Origin: JACCXG01 sp963834305
Lineage (GTDB): Bacteria; Acidobacteriota; Vicinamibacteria; Vicinamibacterales; 2-12-FULL-66-21
NCBI GenBank assembly: GCA_963834305.1
Contig: CAWIAX010000003.1
Location: 310,001-374,000, forward strand
Length of the DNA: 64,000 bases
Reading direction: 5' to 3'
The position numbers and the translations under genes were made by a program. Shown here piece by piece: positions 46,230-56,693 of this stretch (positions within the stretch are counted from its first letter, which is position 1; every line of letters begins with the position of its first letter). The notes under the pieces are model-generated. The model was not told where the DNA came from. It saw only the letters and a program-made list of their open reading frames with translations, and did no database searches.

Positions 46230-47561
46230 ATGACCATACCTGACCCGTCGGCGCCGCCGCACCCCCTGCCGGTCGCCCGCGTGGATCGATGGCTGGCGCC
46301 CGTCAACCGGTTCCTGCACATCGAAGCCGCCAGCGGCGGGGTCCTGCTGGCGTGCACGGCGCTCGCGCTGGCACTGGCCAATTCGCCGCTCGCGGGATGG
46401 TTCGCCGGCCTGTGGAAGACGCCGGTGTCGCTGTCCCTGGGTGCGTTGACGTTGTCCGGCGACGTCGGTCACCTGGTCGTGAACGACGGGCTCATGACCA
46501 TCTTCTTCTTCGTGGTCGGCCTGGAGGTCAAGCGCGAGATCGTGCACGGCGAGCTGCGCGATCCGAGGAAGGCGCTGCTGCCGGTGTTCGCGGCGCTCGG
46601 CGGCGTGCTCGTGCCGGCCGCCATCTACCTGGCGCTGCAGTGGGGGGAGCCGGGCCAGCGCGGCTGGGCGATTCCGATGGCCACCGACATCGCCTTCGTC
46701 GTGGGATTCCTCGCCCTGTTCGGCAGGCGGGTGCCGCTCGGACTCAAGATTCTCCTGCTGTCCCTGGCGATCGTGGACGACCTCGTGGCGGTGCTGATCA
46801 TCGCCTTCGTGTTCACCGACGCCATCTCGTGGGGCTGGCTGGGCATGGCGGCTGGAGCCTTCGCCGTCGTCTATGGCTTGAATCGCATCGGCGTGAGGGC
46901 CGTCGGTGTCTACGTCCTGGTCGGCGTCTTCATCTGGCTGGCGTTCCTGCAGTCCGGCGTCCATCCCACAGTGGCCGGTGTGCTGCTCGGCTTGTTGACG
47001 CCCGCCCAGGCCTGGATCGGCCAGCAATCGTTTGCCGGCGTGCTCCAGGCGGCGTGGCAACGCTCGGGTGCAGACGACGCCGATGCGCAGACGATGCCGG
47101 TGGAAGCGGGACGGACGCGATTCGCGGCACGCGAGGCGGTGTCGCCGCTGCAGCGCCTCGAGGACGGGCTGCACCCCTGGGTGGCGTTCGTCGTCATGCC
47201 GCTGTTCGCGCTGGCCAATGCCGGCGTCAGCCTGAGCCTGTCGAGCCTGGGTGAACCAGTCGCGGTTGCCGTTGCCGTCGCGCTGGCCGCCGGCAAGCCG
47301 CTCGGCATCCTGGCGCTCTGCGGACTCGCCATCCGCCTCCGCGTGACCACGCTGCCAGCGGGCGTCACCTGGGGAATGCTCGTGGGCGGGGCGTGCCTGG
47401 CCGGCATCGGCTTCACGATGGCGCTGTTCCTCAACACGCTGGCGTTCCCCCCGGCCGTTTTCGCGGCCAGTGAAGCCGCCGGCAAGATCGGCACGCTCGC
47501 GGGATCGGTGGTGAGCGCCGTGCTCGGTGCGGCGGTGCTGGTGACCGTCCTGCGGAGGTAG
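46230..47561 (+). CDS. nhaA: Na+/H+ antiporter NhaA
   Basis: 443 residues with about twelve hydrophobic segments. Family signatures are GGVLLACTALALALANSP, FFFVVGLEVKREIVHGEL, ATDIAFVVGFLALFG (D153) and SLAIVDDLVAVLIIA (D183, D184, the sodium-binding pair). The protein exchanges sodium for protons across the inner membrane and supports pH and salt balance. A loop between the ninth and tenth helices is longer and more acidic than in E. coli NhaA (near residues 285-300). It is convergent with the phosphodiesterase gene, with a hairpin between them. Confidence 0.95.
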   Translation: MTIPDPSAPPHPLPVARVDRWLAPVNRFLHIEAASGGVLLACTALALALANSPLAGWFAGLWKTPVSLSLGALTLSGDVGHLVVNDGLMTIFFFVVGLEVKREIVHGELRDPRKALLPVFAALGGVLVPAAIYLALQWGEPGQRGWAIPMATDIAFVVGFLALFGRRVPLGLKILLLSLAIVDDLVAVLIIAFVFTDAISWGWLGMAAGAFAVVYGLNRIGVRAVGVYVLVGVFIWLAFLQSGVHPTVAGVLLGLLTPAQAWIGQQSFAGVLQAAWQRSGADDADAQTMPVEAGRTRFAAREAVSPLQRLEDGLHPWVAFVVMPLFALANAGVSLSLSSLGEPVAVAVAVALAAGKPLGILALCGLAIRLRVTTLPAGVTWGMLVGGACLAGIGFTMALFLNTLAFPPAVFAASEAAGKIGTLAGSVVSAVLGAAVLVTVLRR

Positions 47562-47564
47562 CCA

Positions 47565-47586
47565 GCCGGACCCCGCACGGTCCGGC
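47565..47586. terminator. Hairpin between convergent nhaA and phosphodiesterase genes
   Basis: GCCGGACC (47565-47572) pairs with GGTCCGGC (47579-47586) around a six-base loop. Position between two converging stop codons suggests bidirectional termination; there is no T-run. Confidence 0.5.
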
Positions 47587-47594
47587 GGCGGGCG

Positions 47595-48545
47595 TCAGCC
47601 GCCCGCAGCCACCTGATCGAAGGCGTCGAGGACGGGGTGGCCCGCCCAGTCCGCGGGCCGATCCACCGCGAGCAGCCAGAGGACGGTGGCCGCGGTGTCC
47701 ATCGTGCGAACCGTCGCGTCCTGCAGCAGCCCCGGCTTCACGCCCTGGCCCCAGGCAATCCAGGGAATCAGGACATCGCGCGGATCGTCGCTGCCGTGGC
47801 CGGTATCGTGCCCGCCGTGGTCCGCGGTCACGATCACCGAGAAGTTGCCGTTGCCGAACGCCTGCCCGGCACGCGTGATGAGCCGGCCCAGCGCGCGGTC
47901 GGCTTCGCGCACGGCCTGGCCGTATTCCGCCGTCATCCAACCGGAGCGGTGCCCGGCCGTGTCGGGATCGGTGAGGTGCACGAACAGGACATTGGGACGG
48001 GCGGTCGCGAGGTATTTCGAGACGTCCCCCACCGTGCGGCCGCTCGACCAGCGCCCGAACAGGCCGCCCGGCGCCTGCGAGTAGTCGAGCGTGCCCGCGA
48101 CCTGGAGCGGCTGGAACTTCGCCTTGCTGAAGAACGCGGCCGTGCTGTAGCCGCGGGCGCGCGCGAGGCCGAAGACGTTCGGCAGATCGATCGACTCGGC
48201 CTTGGCTGTTGCGACGTTGTTCCACAGCACCCCGTGCCGGTCCGGCGGCTGGCCGGTAAGCATCGACGTGTGCGACGGCAGGGTCGTGCTGGGATCGATC
48301 GTCCGGCCGGACAAGGTGTAGCTGCCCTCGCGAATGAGCCGCTGCAGCGTGTCGGCGCGGTAGACGTCGATGGCGTCGGGCCGCAGGCCGTCGATCGAGA
48401 CCACCACCACGTGCCGGCTCACGCTGGCGAGCGGCATCGGCGTGGCCGGCGGCGCATCCGCCCGGACGTAGCGGGCACTGCATCCGGTCGCGGCGGCAAG
48501 GAGCACAGCGGCGGTGACGAAGCGGCCAACGATCGGTCGCAGCAC
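47595..48545 (-). CDS. Alkaline phosphatase-superfamily (NPP-type) phosphodiesterase lipoprotein
   Basis: 316 residues. A lipobox-like ATGC (C22) after a hydrophobic stretch suggests a lipoprotein. The two-metal site of type I phosphodiesterase/nucleotide pyrophosphatase enzymes can be followed: SIDGLRPD (D52), TTLPSHTSMLTG (T88 as likely nucleophile), HLTDPDTAGH and TADHGGHDTGHG. It would hydrolyse phosphodiester or phosphomonoester bonds in the periplasm; substrate unknown. It is divergent from the second TonB receptor. Confidence 0.87.
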   Translation of the reverse strand: MLRPIVGRFVTAAVLLAAATGCSARYVRADAPPATPMPLASVSRHVVVVSIDGLRPDAIDVYRADTLQRLIREGSYTLSGRTIDPSTTLPSHTSMLTGQPPDRHGVLWNNVATAKAESIDLPNVFGLARARGYSTAAFFSKAKFQPLQVAGTLDYSQAPGGLFGRWSSGRTVGDVSKYLATARPNVLFVHLTDPDTAGHRSGWMTAEYGQAVREADRALGRLITRAGQAFGNGNFSVIVTADHGGHDTGHGSDDPRDVLIPWIAWGQGVKPGLLQDATVRTMDTAATVLWLLAVDRPADWAGHPVLDAFDQVAAGG

Positions 48546-48872
48546 GTGGCTACCTCATCCTTTCACGGGGGCTGTGAGTCACTGATCCTTTGGACGCGAC
48601 GGAGCCGCGCCGGGGTTGTCGGTTTTCGGTGACCGAGGTGTGAATTTTCCATGGCGTCCGCGCCGGAAGCCTCGTCGTCCGCGTGGACACCTGTCCGCCG
48701 GGACGAACCCCGCAGGCGGCGGGGCGGACAGAGTTTGGCGGAAACGGGGCAGGCGCCCTGGGGAAAGGCGTTCGGTGGTAGCCTCGGGGCCTCCTGGCGT
48801 TCTGCCGCCATCTCCGCGTCGAGCCGTGCACGTTTTCGCGCTCCGTTGCCGCTTCAGAGATTGGGGGATGCC
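48546..48872. other. 327-bp divergent intergenic region upstream of the second TonB receptor
   Basis: The frame of the TonB gene is open back to 48651, but that stretch is Arg/Ser/Pro-rich and lacks a signal peptide, so it looks untranslated. The region is G+C-rich with several possible stems. It would make a long leader for the TonB gene; no known riboswitch consensus could be confirmed by eye. Confidence 0.4.
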
Positions 48873-51667
48873 ATGATAATCGGCACCGGACGCGCCCACG
48901 GTCTCCGACGGCTGGCACAAAGCCTTGCCGTCGCCTGCCTCGTGGTTCCACAGGTCACCGTCGCCCAGGGACTGACGGGAGCCCTGATCGGAACCGTCAC
49001 CGACGCGGCGGGCGGCGTCATTGCGGGTGCCGTTGTCCGAATCAGCTCGCCGGCGCTCATCGGCGGGGAGTTGACGACCAGGACAGACCAGCGCGGGCAG
49101 CTGCGATTCCCGAGCGTGCCTCCCGGATCGTACGCGCTCGACATCGTGCTGACCGGATTCCGCCCCTATCGCGACGCGGACATCCGGATCGGGGCAGGCG
49201 CCACCATCGAACGAACGCCTGTGCTGACGCTGGCCGCGCTCGCGGACTCGATTGTGGTGCGCGGATCCGGCTCGCGCCTCGAGGCCCGCGCCCCAGGGTT
49301 CGGCACGCGGTTCACGGCCGAGGACCTCGACGCGATCCCGATGAGGCGGTTCAGCTACCAAGATTGGGTCAAGGCGGCGCCCGGCATCTCGCCCACCTCG
49401 CCGGCAGGCAGCAGCGTCCTGGTGTCCGCCCTCGGATCCGGGGTCGATCAGAATCAATATCTGCTCGATGGCACGAGCATCACCGCCACCGGCAACGGCG
49501 TCTCGCGGGCCGAGCCGGGTGTCGCCTTCATCCAGGAACTGCAGATCCAGTCGGTAGGCGCATCGGTCGAGTACGGCAATGTCCAGGGTGCCGTCGTGAA
49601 CGTGATCAGCAAGTCCGGCGGCAACCGCTGGCAATATGACGCCGCGTACTACTGGCAGACTGGGGCGCTCACGAGCCAGCCGGTTCGGCGCACCTACGAC
49701 CCGGTGGGGCAGCTCGACAGCGGATACGAGCGCGCGGCCTACCGTGACGTCACGACCAGCCTGGGCGGCCCGATCGTCCGCGACCGACTGTGGCTCTTCT
49801 CGGGATTCCAGCACCTGCGGGACTCCGACAGTCAGCCGGCGACCAATCCCGCTGGTCCAAGGGAATACGAACAGGACAAGATCTTCGCGAAGGCCACCTG
49901 GCGCCTGGGACGGGGCTGGCAGTTGACGCAGAGCTTTCACGACGAGTTCTGGTCACACCCCGAAACGCCGTCGGCGACGAAACCGCGCGAAGCGACCCAG
50001 CGCCTCGACGCGACGGTGCCGGCGATCAATTTCGGCCATCTCATCTACACCGCCTCACCCAGGACCGTCTGGGACATCCGCGTGGGACGGTTCCGCTTCA
50101 CCCAGGACACGTCGCCGACCTCGGGCGATCCGACGATCCCCAACCGCATCGACCAGCCCGACAACATCTGGAGCGGCGGGCCCCTGCAGATCGGCCAGGT
50201 GCGGCAGGTGCGCACGACGGTCAAAGCCACCGTCAGCCACTATCGGGCCTCCTGGTTCGGCGCGGATCACGAATGGCGAGTGGGCGCGCAGGTCGATCGC
50301 GGCGAGCACCGCGCGGTTGCCATTCTTCCGACTGGCGCCAGCTCCGTCTACCGGAACGGCACGTTGCGGCAGCGCACATTGCAGGCGCCCGCCAACTCGG
50401 GCGGCCGGTTCGTCACCGCTGCGACGTTCGTGAGCGACGCGGTCGGGCTGGGAAGCCGGGGCGTGATCACCCCGGGGCTGCGCTTCGATCACAGCCGCGC
50501 AATCAGTCAGGACGTGCCGGAGTTCGACGCGCTCGTGCGCGAGACCGGACGGACGATCGCCGGCCGCGGCACGGTCGACTCCTGGAACACCGTGTCGCCA
50601 CGCGTCGGCGTGGTCTTCAAGCTCGATGCCGGCGGCCGCACGATGCTGCGAGCCAATGCCGGACGATTCAGCCAGGGCCTGTTGACCGGGGAGATCAGCG
50701 GGATCCACCCGGGGCGGACCAGAAACACGATCGTCCAGGAGCCCTCGGGCATCACCCTCGTCCGCGATCCGAGCCAGGTGCAGCTGGATCCCGGGCTTCG
50801 GCTGCCCTACACCAATCAATACTCGATTGGCCTGGATCGCGAGGTCGGCCGTCTGCTCGCGGTCTCCGCCGCCTTCGTCCGCAAGGACGGCCGCGACTTC
50901 ATCGGATGGAAGGAGCTCGCCGGCGCGTATCGGCAGGAGTCCGCGACCCTGAACGATGGCCGGGTCGTGCCGGTGTGGAAGCTGACCAGCGCGTCGGAGG
51001 CCCGTCTCTTTCAGCTGACCAATCCGGAGGACTACTCGCTGACCTACAACGGCCTGGTCATCGCCGCGGAGCGGCGGCGGTCCGGCGGGTGGCAGGCGTT
51101 CGGATCCTACACGCTGTCGAGGGCCTCCGGATTGCAGCCGTCGAGCGGCACGAACGCCGCAGGCGCCGCAGGTCGCGACCGTGGGGTCCCCGCCGGCTTC
51201 CTTCGCGCCAGGGGTCACCTTCGGCCAGGATCCGAACGATCTCACCAACGCCTACGGCCGACTCCCCAATGATCGCCCGCACATGTTTCGCGTGATGACG
51301 TCGGTCGATGTCAATGCCATCGGCGTGGTCGTCGCCGCGAACCTGCAGCACTTCAGCGGCAAGCCCTGGGCAAGGACCGCGCTCATCAACCCCAATGAGG
51401 GGGCGCGGCCGATGCATGATCGAGCCCCGTGGCGCCAGGCGGCTCTCCTCGCAGACGCTGCTCGACGTTCGTGTCTCGCGCACGTTCCACGTCACCCGCC
51501 TGGGACGTGTCGAGCTCTGCCTCGACGTGCTCAACGCGCTCAACGATACGGCGGAGGAGAGCATCCGGACCGAGATCTACGACGCCGGCCCCGCGCTCGG
51601 CCTGCCCAACATCTTCATCGACCCGCGCCGCGCCATGCTGAGCGTGCGGCTCAATCTCGGCCGCTGA
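48873..51667 (+). CDS. TonB-dependent receptor (Oar-like), two frameshifts near the C-terminus
   Basis: ATG 48873 with GGGGGA upstream begins a signal peptide (LAQSLAVACLVVPQVTVAQG), then a CarboxypepD_reg-like domain (TGALIGTVTDAAGGVIAGAVV), the plug (GVDQNQYLLDGTSIT, VEYGNVQGAVVNVISKSGG) and the barrel. The frame shifts at about 51153-51172 into FAPGVTFGQDPNDLTNAYG and again at about 51405-51420 into RRLSSQTLLDVRVSRTFHV, ending in RRAMLSVRLNLGR at 51667. Removing one base at each site restores about 930 residues. As sequenced, the protein would stop at 51272 and lose the last barrel strands. Import ligand unknown; the following gene encodes a di-heme cytochrome. Confidence 0.85.
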
Positions 51668-51731
51668 TCGATCCGCATCAGGCGTTCAAGTTTTTCCCGT
51701 GCGTTCCCGCTTCACAGATCGGAGGGCGACT

Positions 51732-53096
51732 GTGAAGACATCATCATGGTTGGTGGCGTGCGGCCTGGTGTTCACCTCGACGCTGCTGGTGAAAGCGGCC
51801 ACCGACGGCTGCGGCGGCGAGCCGTGCGACGCTGTGACCCGCGGCTTCCGCGCGTTCTTCGACCGGACGCTGGAAGGCTTGTCCGCGAACGGCCGCGCCT
51901 GCGCCGACTGTCACATGCCGACGGACAATTTTCAGCTCTCGCCAGCCAGCGTGGAGACGAGGTTTCAGCTCCTGCAATGGCGGCGCCGGTGGAATCCGGC
52001 TGCCGACGACCCGCTGTTCCGCCCGATCGATGCCGACGACTTCCGGACCAACGGCGAACACGCCAGCGATTTCAGCAACCTGCGCCAGAACGGCCTGGTC
52101 CGGATCACGTTCACGCTGCCGCCCAACATCAGGCTCATCGATCCAGTGACCAACCTGCCCTCGGCCGAGACGGAAGTCGATGTGTGGCGGAGCGTTCCCA
52201 CGGTGAACGACGTCGCGCTGACCGGGCCCGACCACGGCATCCTGTGGCCACGCGGACCGAACGAGACCGGTGGCTATCAGCTCGACGGCCGCTTCGCGAC
52301 ACTCCAGGAGCAGGCGCTGGCGGCGCTGACCACGCACGCGCAGATCCGTCAGGCGCCGCCGCCACGGCTGCTCGACGATTTGTCGTCGTTCCAGCGGGTC
52401 CTGTTCACGAACGAACGGGTTCGCGCCTTGTCGGATGCCGTGCGTCAGGGCACGGTGCCGCTGCCGGATCCCGATCGCAGGCTCACCGCGCTCGAGCGGC
52501 AGGGCAAGGCGGTATTCGAACGGGCCTGTGGCCAGTGCCACGGCGGCCCCGGACAATCGACGCCCCAGGCGACGGTCAACGATCCGCCGGCGCCGGTGAT
52601 TCGGTATCACAACATTTTCAGCCAGTGTCCGCGCCCCGTCGATCCAATGGCGCGCTATGTCTTCGCGGCGTGTTCGCCGCAACTGGCACGCAATACCCGC
52701 ACCTACGAAATCGCGTTGTCGGTTGCGACACCGGGCGCTGGAGGGACCACGCTCCCGCCCGACAGCCTCGTCCGGCGCACGTCGTCCGATCCCGGCCGGG
52801 CGCTCGTGACCGGGTTCGTTGGCGGCCCCGGGGCGAGAGACGACTGGGAAAAGTTCGACGTGCCCGGGCTCCGCGGCATCAGCAGGACCGCGCCGTATTT
52901 CATCAACAACAGCGCCGCCACGCTCGAAGAGATGGTCGATCACTACATCGCGCTCTTTACCCGCGCCGAGGTGAACTTCGTCCGCGTCCCCGGCGCCGTC
53001 GTGCCGCCGATTGCGACGACCGACGGCGTGAACTTCGATCGGCGGCCGACGCTCGAAGAGCGCGCCGCGCTGCTGGCGTACTTGAGAAAGTTGTAG
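51732..53096 (+). CDS. Secreted di-heme cytochrome c protein (cytochrome c peroxidase-like)
   Basis: 454 residues from GTG 51732, with GGAGGG five bases upstream. A signal peptide (SSWLVACGLVFTSTLLVKA) is followed by two c-type heme sites: CADCH (C57, C60, H61) and CGQCH (C266, C269, H270). The C-terminal domain (WEKFDVPGLRGISRTAPYFINNSAATLEEMVDHY) resembles the second domain of MauG/CcpA-type di-heme peroxidases. The N-terminal domain is longer than in classical peroxidases. It is periplasmic and probably handles electron transfer or peroxide; the true function is unproven. It lies 64 bases after the second TonB receptor and is convergent with the kinase gene. Confidence 0.82.
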   Translation: MKTSSWLVACGLVFTSTLLVKAATDGCGGEPCDAVTRGFRAFFDRTLEGLSANGRACADCHMPTDNFQLSPASVETRFQLLQWRRRWNPAADDPLFRPIDADDFRTNGEHASDFSNLRQNGLVRITFTLPPNIRLIDPVTNLPSAETEVDVWRSVPTVNDVALTGPDHGILWPRGPNETGGYQLDGRFATLQEQALAALTTHAQIRQAPPPRLLDDLSSFQRVLFTNERVRALSDAVRQGTVPLPDPDRRLTALERQGKAVFERACGQCHGGPGQSTPQATVNDPPAPVIRYHNIFSQCPRPVDPMARYVFAACSPQLARNTRTYEIALSVATPGAGGTTLPPDSLVRRTSSDPGRALVTGFVGGPGARDDWEKFDVPGLRGISRTAPYFINNSAATLEEMVDHYIALFTRAEVNFVRVPGAVVPPIATTDGVNFDRRPTLEERAALLAYLRKL

Positions 53097-53114
53097 GGCG
53101 AGCGGCCCCGGGCG

Positions 53115-56037
53115 CTATTTCGCCGGCAGGCTGATCAGGACGATGTCGGAGTTCTGCATGGTGCGGTCGAAGACCAGGGACTTGCCGTCAGGCGTGACGT
53201 CGAACGTATTGAGGAAGCCGTGATCGCTGAAGTGCGTGAGCTGCCGGGTCGTGTGCGTGGTGAGGTCGAGCAGCCGGAAGTCCTTGGCCTCGAGGTTTGG
53301 CAGGTAAACCAGGCCTGTGCCGTCTGGCAGGAAACGATGGGCTCCGCCAACGCGGACCTCCACCTCGGGCATGGGCATGTCGGTGCCGTCCGGTTTCACC
53401 CCGCGCAGCAGGTTGCGACCGCCGGCACCGCCGAAGCCGGCCGCATACACAATCCAGTCGCCCTTGGGCGACCAGACGGGGTTGAACGCAGGCTTCGTGA
53501 CGAGCCGTTCAGGCACGCCGCCGTCGACCGGAATCAGGAACAGGCCCGGCCCTTGCGCGTCCCTGCCAGCCGCGACAATCCGGGTGCCGTCGGGCGACCA
53601 GTCCGCCGCGCTTTGCCCCGCGAACCCCTGGATCTCGATTGACGCTGCCAGGGTTCGTGCGTTGGTGCCGTCTGCCGACATGACCAGGAGGTGCCGTTTC
53701 CCCTGCTGCCGGACGACGACCGCCACACGGCTGCCGTCCGACGACACCGCGGCGGGCTCGGACAAGACGCCGTCGGCCCCCCTGGTGACTTCGAACGCCT
53801 GGCCATTCCCCCGGTGCCACAGCCCGTCGCCCGTCCCGCGTGTCGAGAGCGACAGGTAGAACAGCGACGTGCCAGCGAAGCGCGGCGCCAGGGCTCGCTC
53901 GGCCGAGACCGGATACCGCTCGACGTCGCGATCCTCGATGCGCCGGTCGTGAAGCGGCACGCGCCACAAGCCGGCTGTTGGCCTGGCCACGGTCGCGACC
54001 ACCCGGCTGCCGTCCCGGCTGACGGAAACGGACGTGTAGTGCTCGAGGCCCACGGTCACCCGGCGTGTCACCCGGCTGTCCACGTCGAGGGCCCACAGCC
54101 ACGGTCCGGACCAGTCGTCCGCGCGGCCGACAAAGAGCAGCGTGCGCAAATCGAGCGGCGCCAGGAAATTCACGTCTGCGTGCTGGTGCGTGAGCTGCTC
54201 CGCCGATGCACCAGACGGTTTCATGCGCCACACGTCCATTCTGCCCGCCGGTCCCGTCCCGTGCACGACGTAGATCCATTCGCCGTCCAGGGACCACACC
54301 GGATTGTGGGTGTGCTTGCCCTCCCTGACAAACGGCTCCTGACCACGGGGAAGGACATCGATCGCCACGGGATTCGCCCCGGTACGGTCCGCGAGATACA
54401 GCGGATCGCCTTCCCCGGTCGCGTCGATGAAGGCGAGCCGGGCGTTGTCCGGCGACCATGATGGCGTCGAGCGCCCCGCAGGCAGGAACGGCCGCGGCGT
54501 CCCGCCGGTCAACGACACCAGTGACTTGGGCGCCGCGGGGTTTCCGTTGAGACTGAACCAGATCTCGGAGCCGTCGCCGTTGAATCCCAGGCTCCGCAGT
54601 ATGTTTCCTGGCGTCCGCATCGGCGGGATGTCGAGCGTCAGGTTGTCGTAACGTCCCGCTACCGACCTGGCTGACCCACACGTCGAGTTGTCCGGCTGTG
54701 TCGGCGACGAAGGTAACGAACTTGCCATCGGGCGAAATGGCCGCCTGCTCTTCCGTGCCCTCCCAGTCGGTCAGCCAGGCGAACGTCGCGTTGTCGAGGG
54801 GGTTCGGCGGCGGCGCCGCGGGCCGCCGCGCCTGCTCCGCGACGAACGCCGCGGCGAGCACCATCACCGCCACCCACGGCAGCCATCTGAGCCAGGCGCG
54901 CGCTGGAGCTGCGGGCGCTGCCCGCACACGAGCGACGCCGGGGACCACGTCGGCCATCGCGTCGATCTCGATCCGGACATCACCGATGTCCCGGAGGCGC
55001 CCCTTCGGATCCTTCGTCAAGCAGCGGAGCAGAAGCCGCCGAATCGGCTCGGGGGTCGTGGCGGGCAGCGCCGACCAGTCCGGTTCGCGCTCGAGAATCC
55101 TGGCGATCGAGTCCGGGATCGTGTCGCCGGGAAACGCCACGCGCCCGGTCACCATCTCGAAAAGCACGCAGCCAAACGCCCAGATGTCGGTGCGCTTGTC
55201 GACTGGCAGCCCGCGTGCCTGCTCGGGGCTCATGTAGGCGGCAGTGCCGATGATGGGACCGGCGCCCGCCACGCCATCCGCCGCCGGTGCGCTCGAGAGG
55301 TCGGCGGACGGGCCCTCGCCACCCACCGTCTTGGCGAGGCCGAAGTCGAGCACCTTGACCATTCCGTCCGGCGTGATCTTGATGTTGGCCGGCTTCAGAT
55401 CGCGGTGGATGATTCCCTTCTCGTGCGCGGCCTCGAGGGCCACGGCCATCTGCCGCGCGATAGGCCACACCTGCCCGCCCGGCAGTCCGCCGCCTTTCTG
55501 AAGCGGGTTCGCCGCGAGGGTCTGCGCGAGCGTGCTGCCCGCGACGAGCTCGAGAACGAGATAGCGAACGCCGTCAGCTTCCTCGAAGCCGTAGATGGCA
55601 CAGATGTTGGGGTGGTTCAGCGCCGCGAGCATCCGCGCCTCGCGCTCGAAGCGCGCGAGGCGATCGGGATGGCTGGTGAACGCCGCCGGCAGAATCTTGA
55701 TCGCGACGTCGCGCCCGAGCTTCGCGTCGTGCGACCGGTAGACCTCGCCCATCCCGCCCGTGCCGAGCAGCGCGTCCAGGCGATACCCGCCGAGCGACTG
55801 GCCGGTCATGCCCGACCGTGCGGCCGGCGCCCCGGAGGCCGCCACGGACACCGATGCGAGAGTGAGCGGGGTGAGGAATTCGTCGTGAGACGACTCGTTC
55901 AGCAACGATTCCACCTCTCGTCGCAACGTGGCGTCCCCTCGACAGGCCTCGGCCAGGAACGCCGCACGCTCGCCCGCCGGGGTGGCGTAGGCCGCGTGAT
56001 ACAGCTCCTCGACCCGCTGCCAGCGTTCAGGCGTCAT
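53115..56037 (-). CDS. Ser/Thr protein kinase - TM - PD40 propeller, one frameshift (operon 3)
   Basis: Starts at ATG 56037, overlapping the sigma stop as ATGA. The kinase domain (about 84-360) has LGTGGMGEVY, VAIKIL (K114), HRDLKPANIKI, DFGLAKT and YMSPEQARG; a TM helix (LPWVAVMVLAAAFVA) and the first propeller blade follow. At 54654 an extra base shifts the frame: VSQVGSG should continue as RYDNLTLDIPPMRTPGN, which runs in the other frame to 53115. With that base removed the protein has 973 residues and a full PD40 propeller (PSWSPDNARLAFIDATG, PVWSLDGEWIYVV, ADWSPDGTRIVAAG). Intact membrane kinase or sequencing error cannot be separated here. Confidence 0.86.
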
Positions 56038-56630
56038 AGAGGCGCGTCGTCCTTCGCGTGATCGCCCCGCATCTCTTGCTGCAGCCACGCCTTGGCCAGC
56101 CGCCAGTCGCGCATCACCGTGTCTGGCGACACCTTCAGGACCGACGCCGTCTCGTCAACGCTCAACCCGCCGAAGAAGCGCAGCTCGACGACGCGGCTCT
56201 TCCGCTCGTCGAATGCCGCGAGCGCCTCGAGCGCGTCGTCCAGCGCGACGACGTTCTGATGGGGCTCGTCGGTCACGACAAGCGCTTCGTCGAACGTCAC
56301 GCGGGCGCCGCCGCCCCCGCGTTTCTGTGCGCGCCTGGCGCGGGCGTGGTCGACGAGGATGCGGCGCATCACACGGGCGGATACGGCGAGGAAATGGGCG
56401 CGGTCGTGCCACGCCACCGCCTTCCCGTCGACCAGGCGGAGGTACGCTTCATTGACGAGTGCAGTGGCCTGGAGGCTGTGCCCCGCGCGCTCTCCGGCCA
56501 TGCACCGGCGGGCGATCCGATGGAGTTCCTGATGGATGAGCGGGACCAATTGCTCGCGAGCGTCGTCGTCTCCCTTCCCCCATTTGAGAAGGAGCGCGGT
56601 GACGTCGGTGGGGCGTTCGGTGTTTCCCAC
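56034..56630 (-). CDS. ECF-type RNA polymerase sigma factor (TIGR02999 family), operon 3
   Basis: About 198 residues if started at GTG 56630 (GNTERPTDVTALLLKWGKGD); the frame is open to 56687 but the extra residues are unlike the family, and no strong ribosome site marks either start. Region 2 includes HFLAVSARVMRRILVDHARARR; region 4 is LRFFGGLSVDETASVLKVSPDTVMRDWRLAKAWL. Its stop overlaps the kinase start (ATGA), so the two are translationally coupled. It is divergent from the IPT/TIG lipoprotein gene at 56694. Confidence 0.88.
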   Translation of the reverse strand: MGNTERPTDVTALLLKWGKGDDDAREQLVPLIHQELHRIARRCMAGERAGHSLQATALVNEAYLRLVDGKAVAWHDRAHFLAVSARVMRRILVDHARARRAQKRGGGGARVTFDEALVVTDEPHQNVVALDDALEALAAFDERKSRVVELRFFGGLSVDETASVLKVSPDTVMRDWRLAKAWLQQEMRGDHAKDDAPL

Positions 56631-56693
56631 TTGCAGGCGGCTGCAACTTCTCACGGCACTTTGCCGCTTCCCTGGATAGGAGGGCACTGAGCC

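Noticed and set aside
48660..48840. Possible cobalamin riboswitch upstream of the TonB gene
   Set aside because: No B12-box or core helix consensus could be matched; only general G+C-rich stems.
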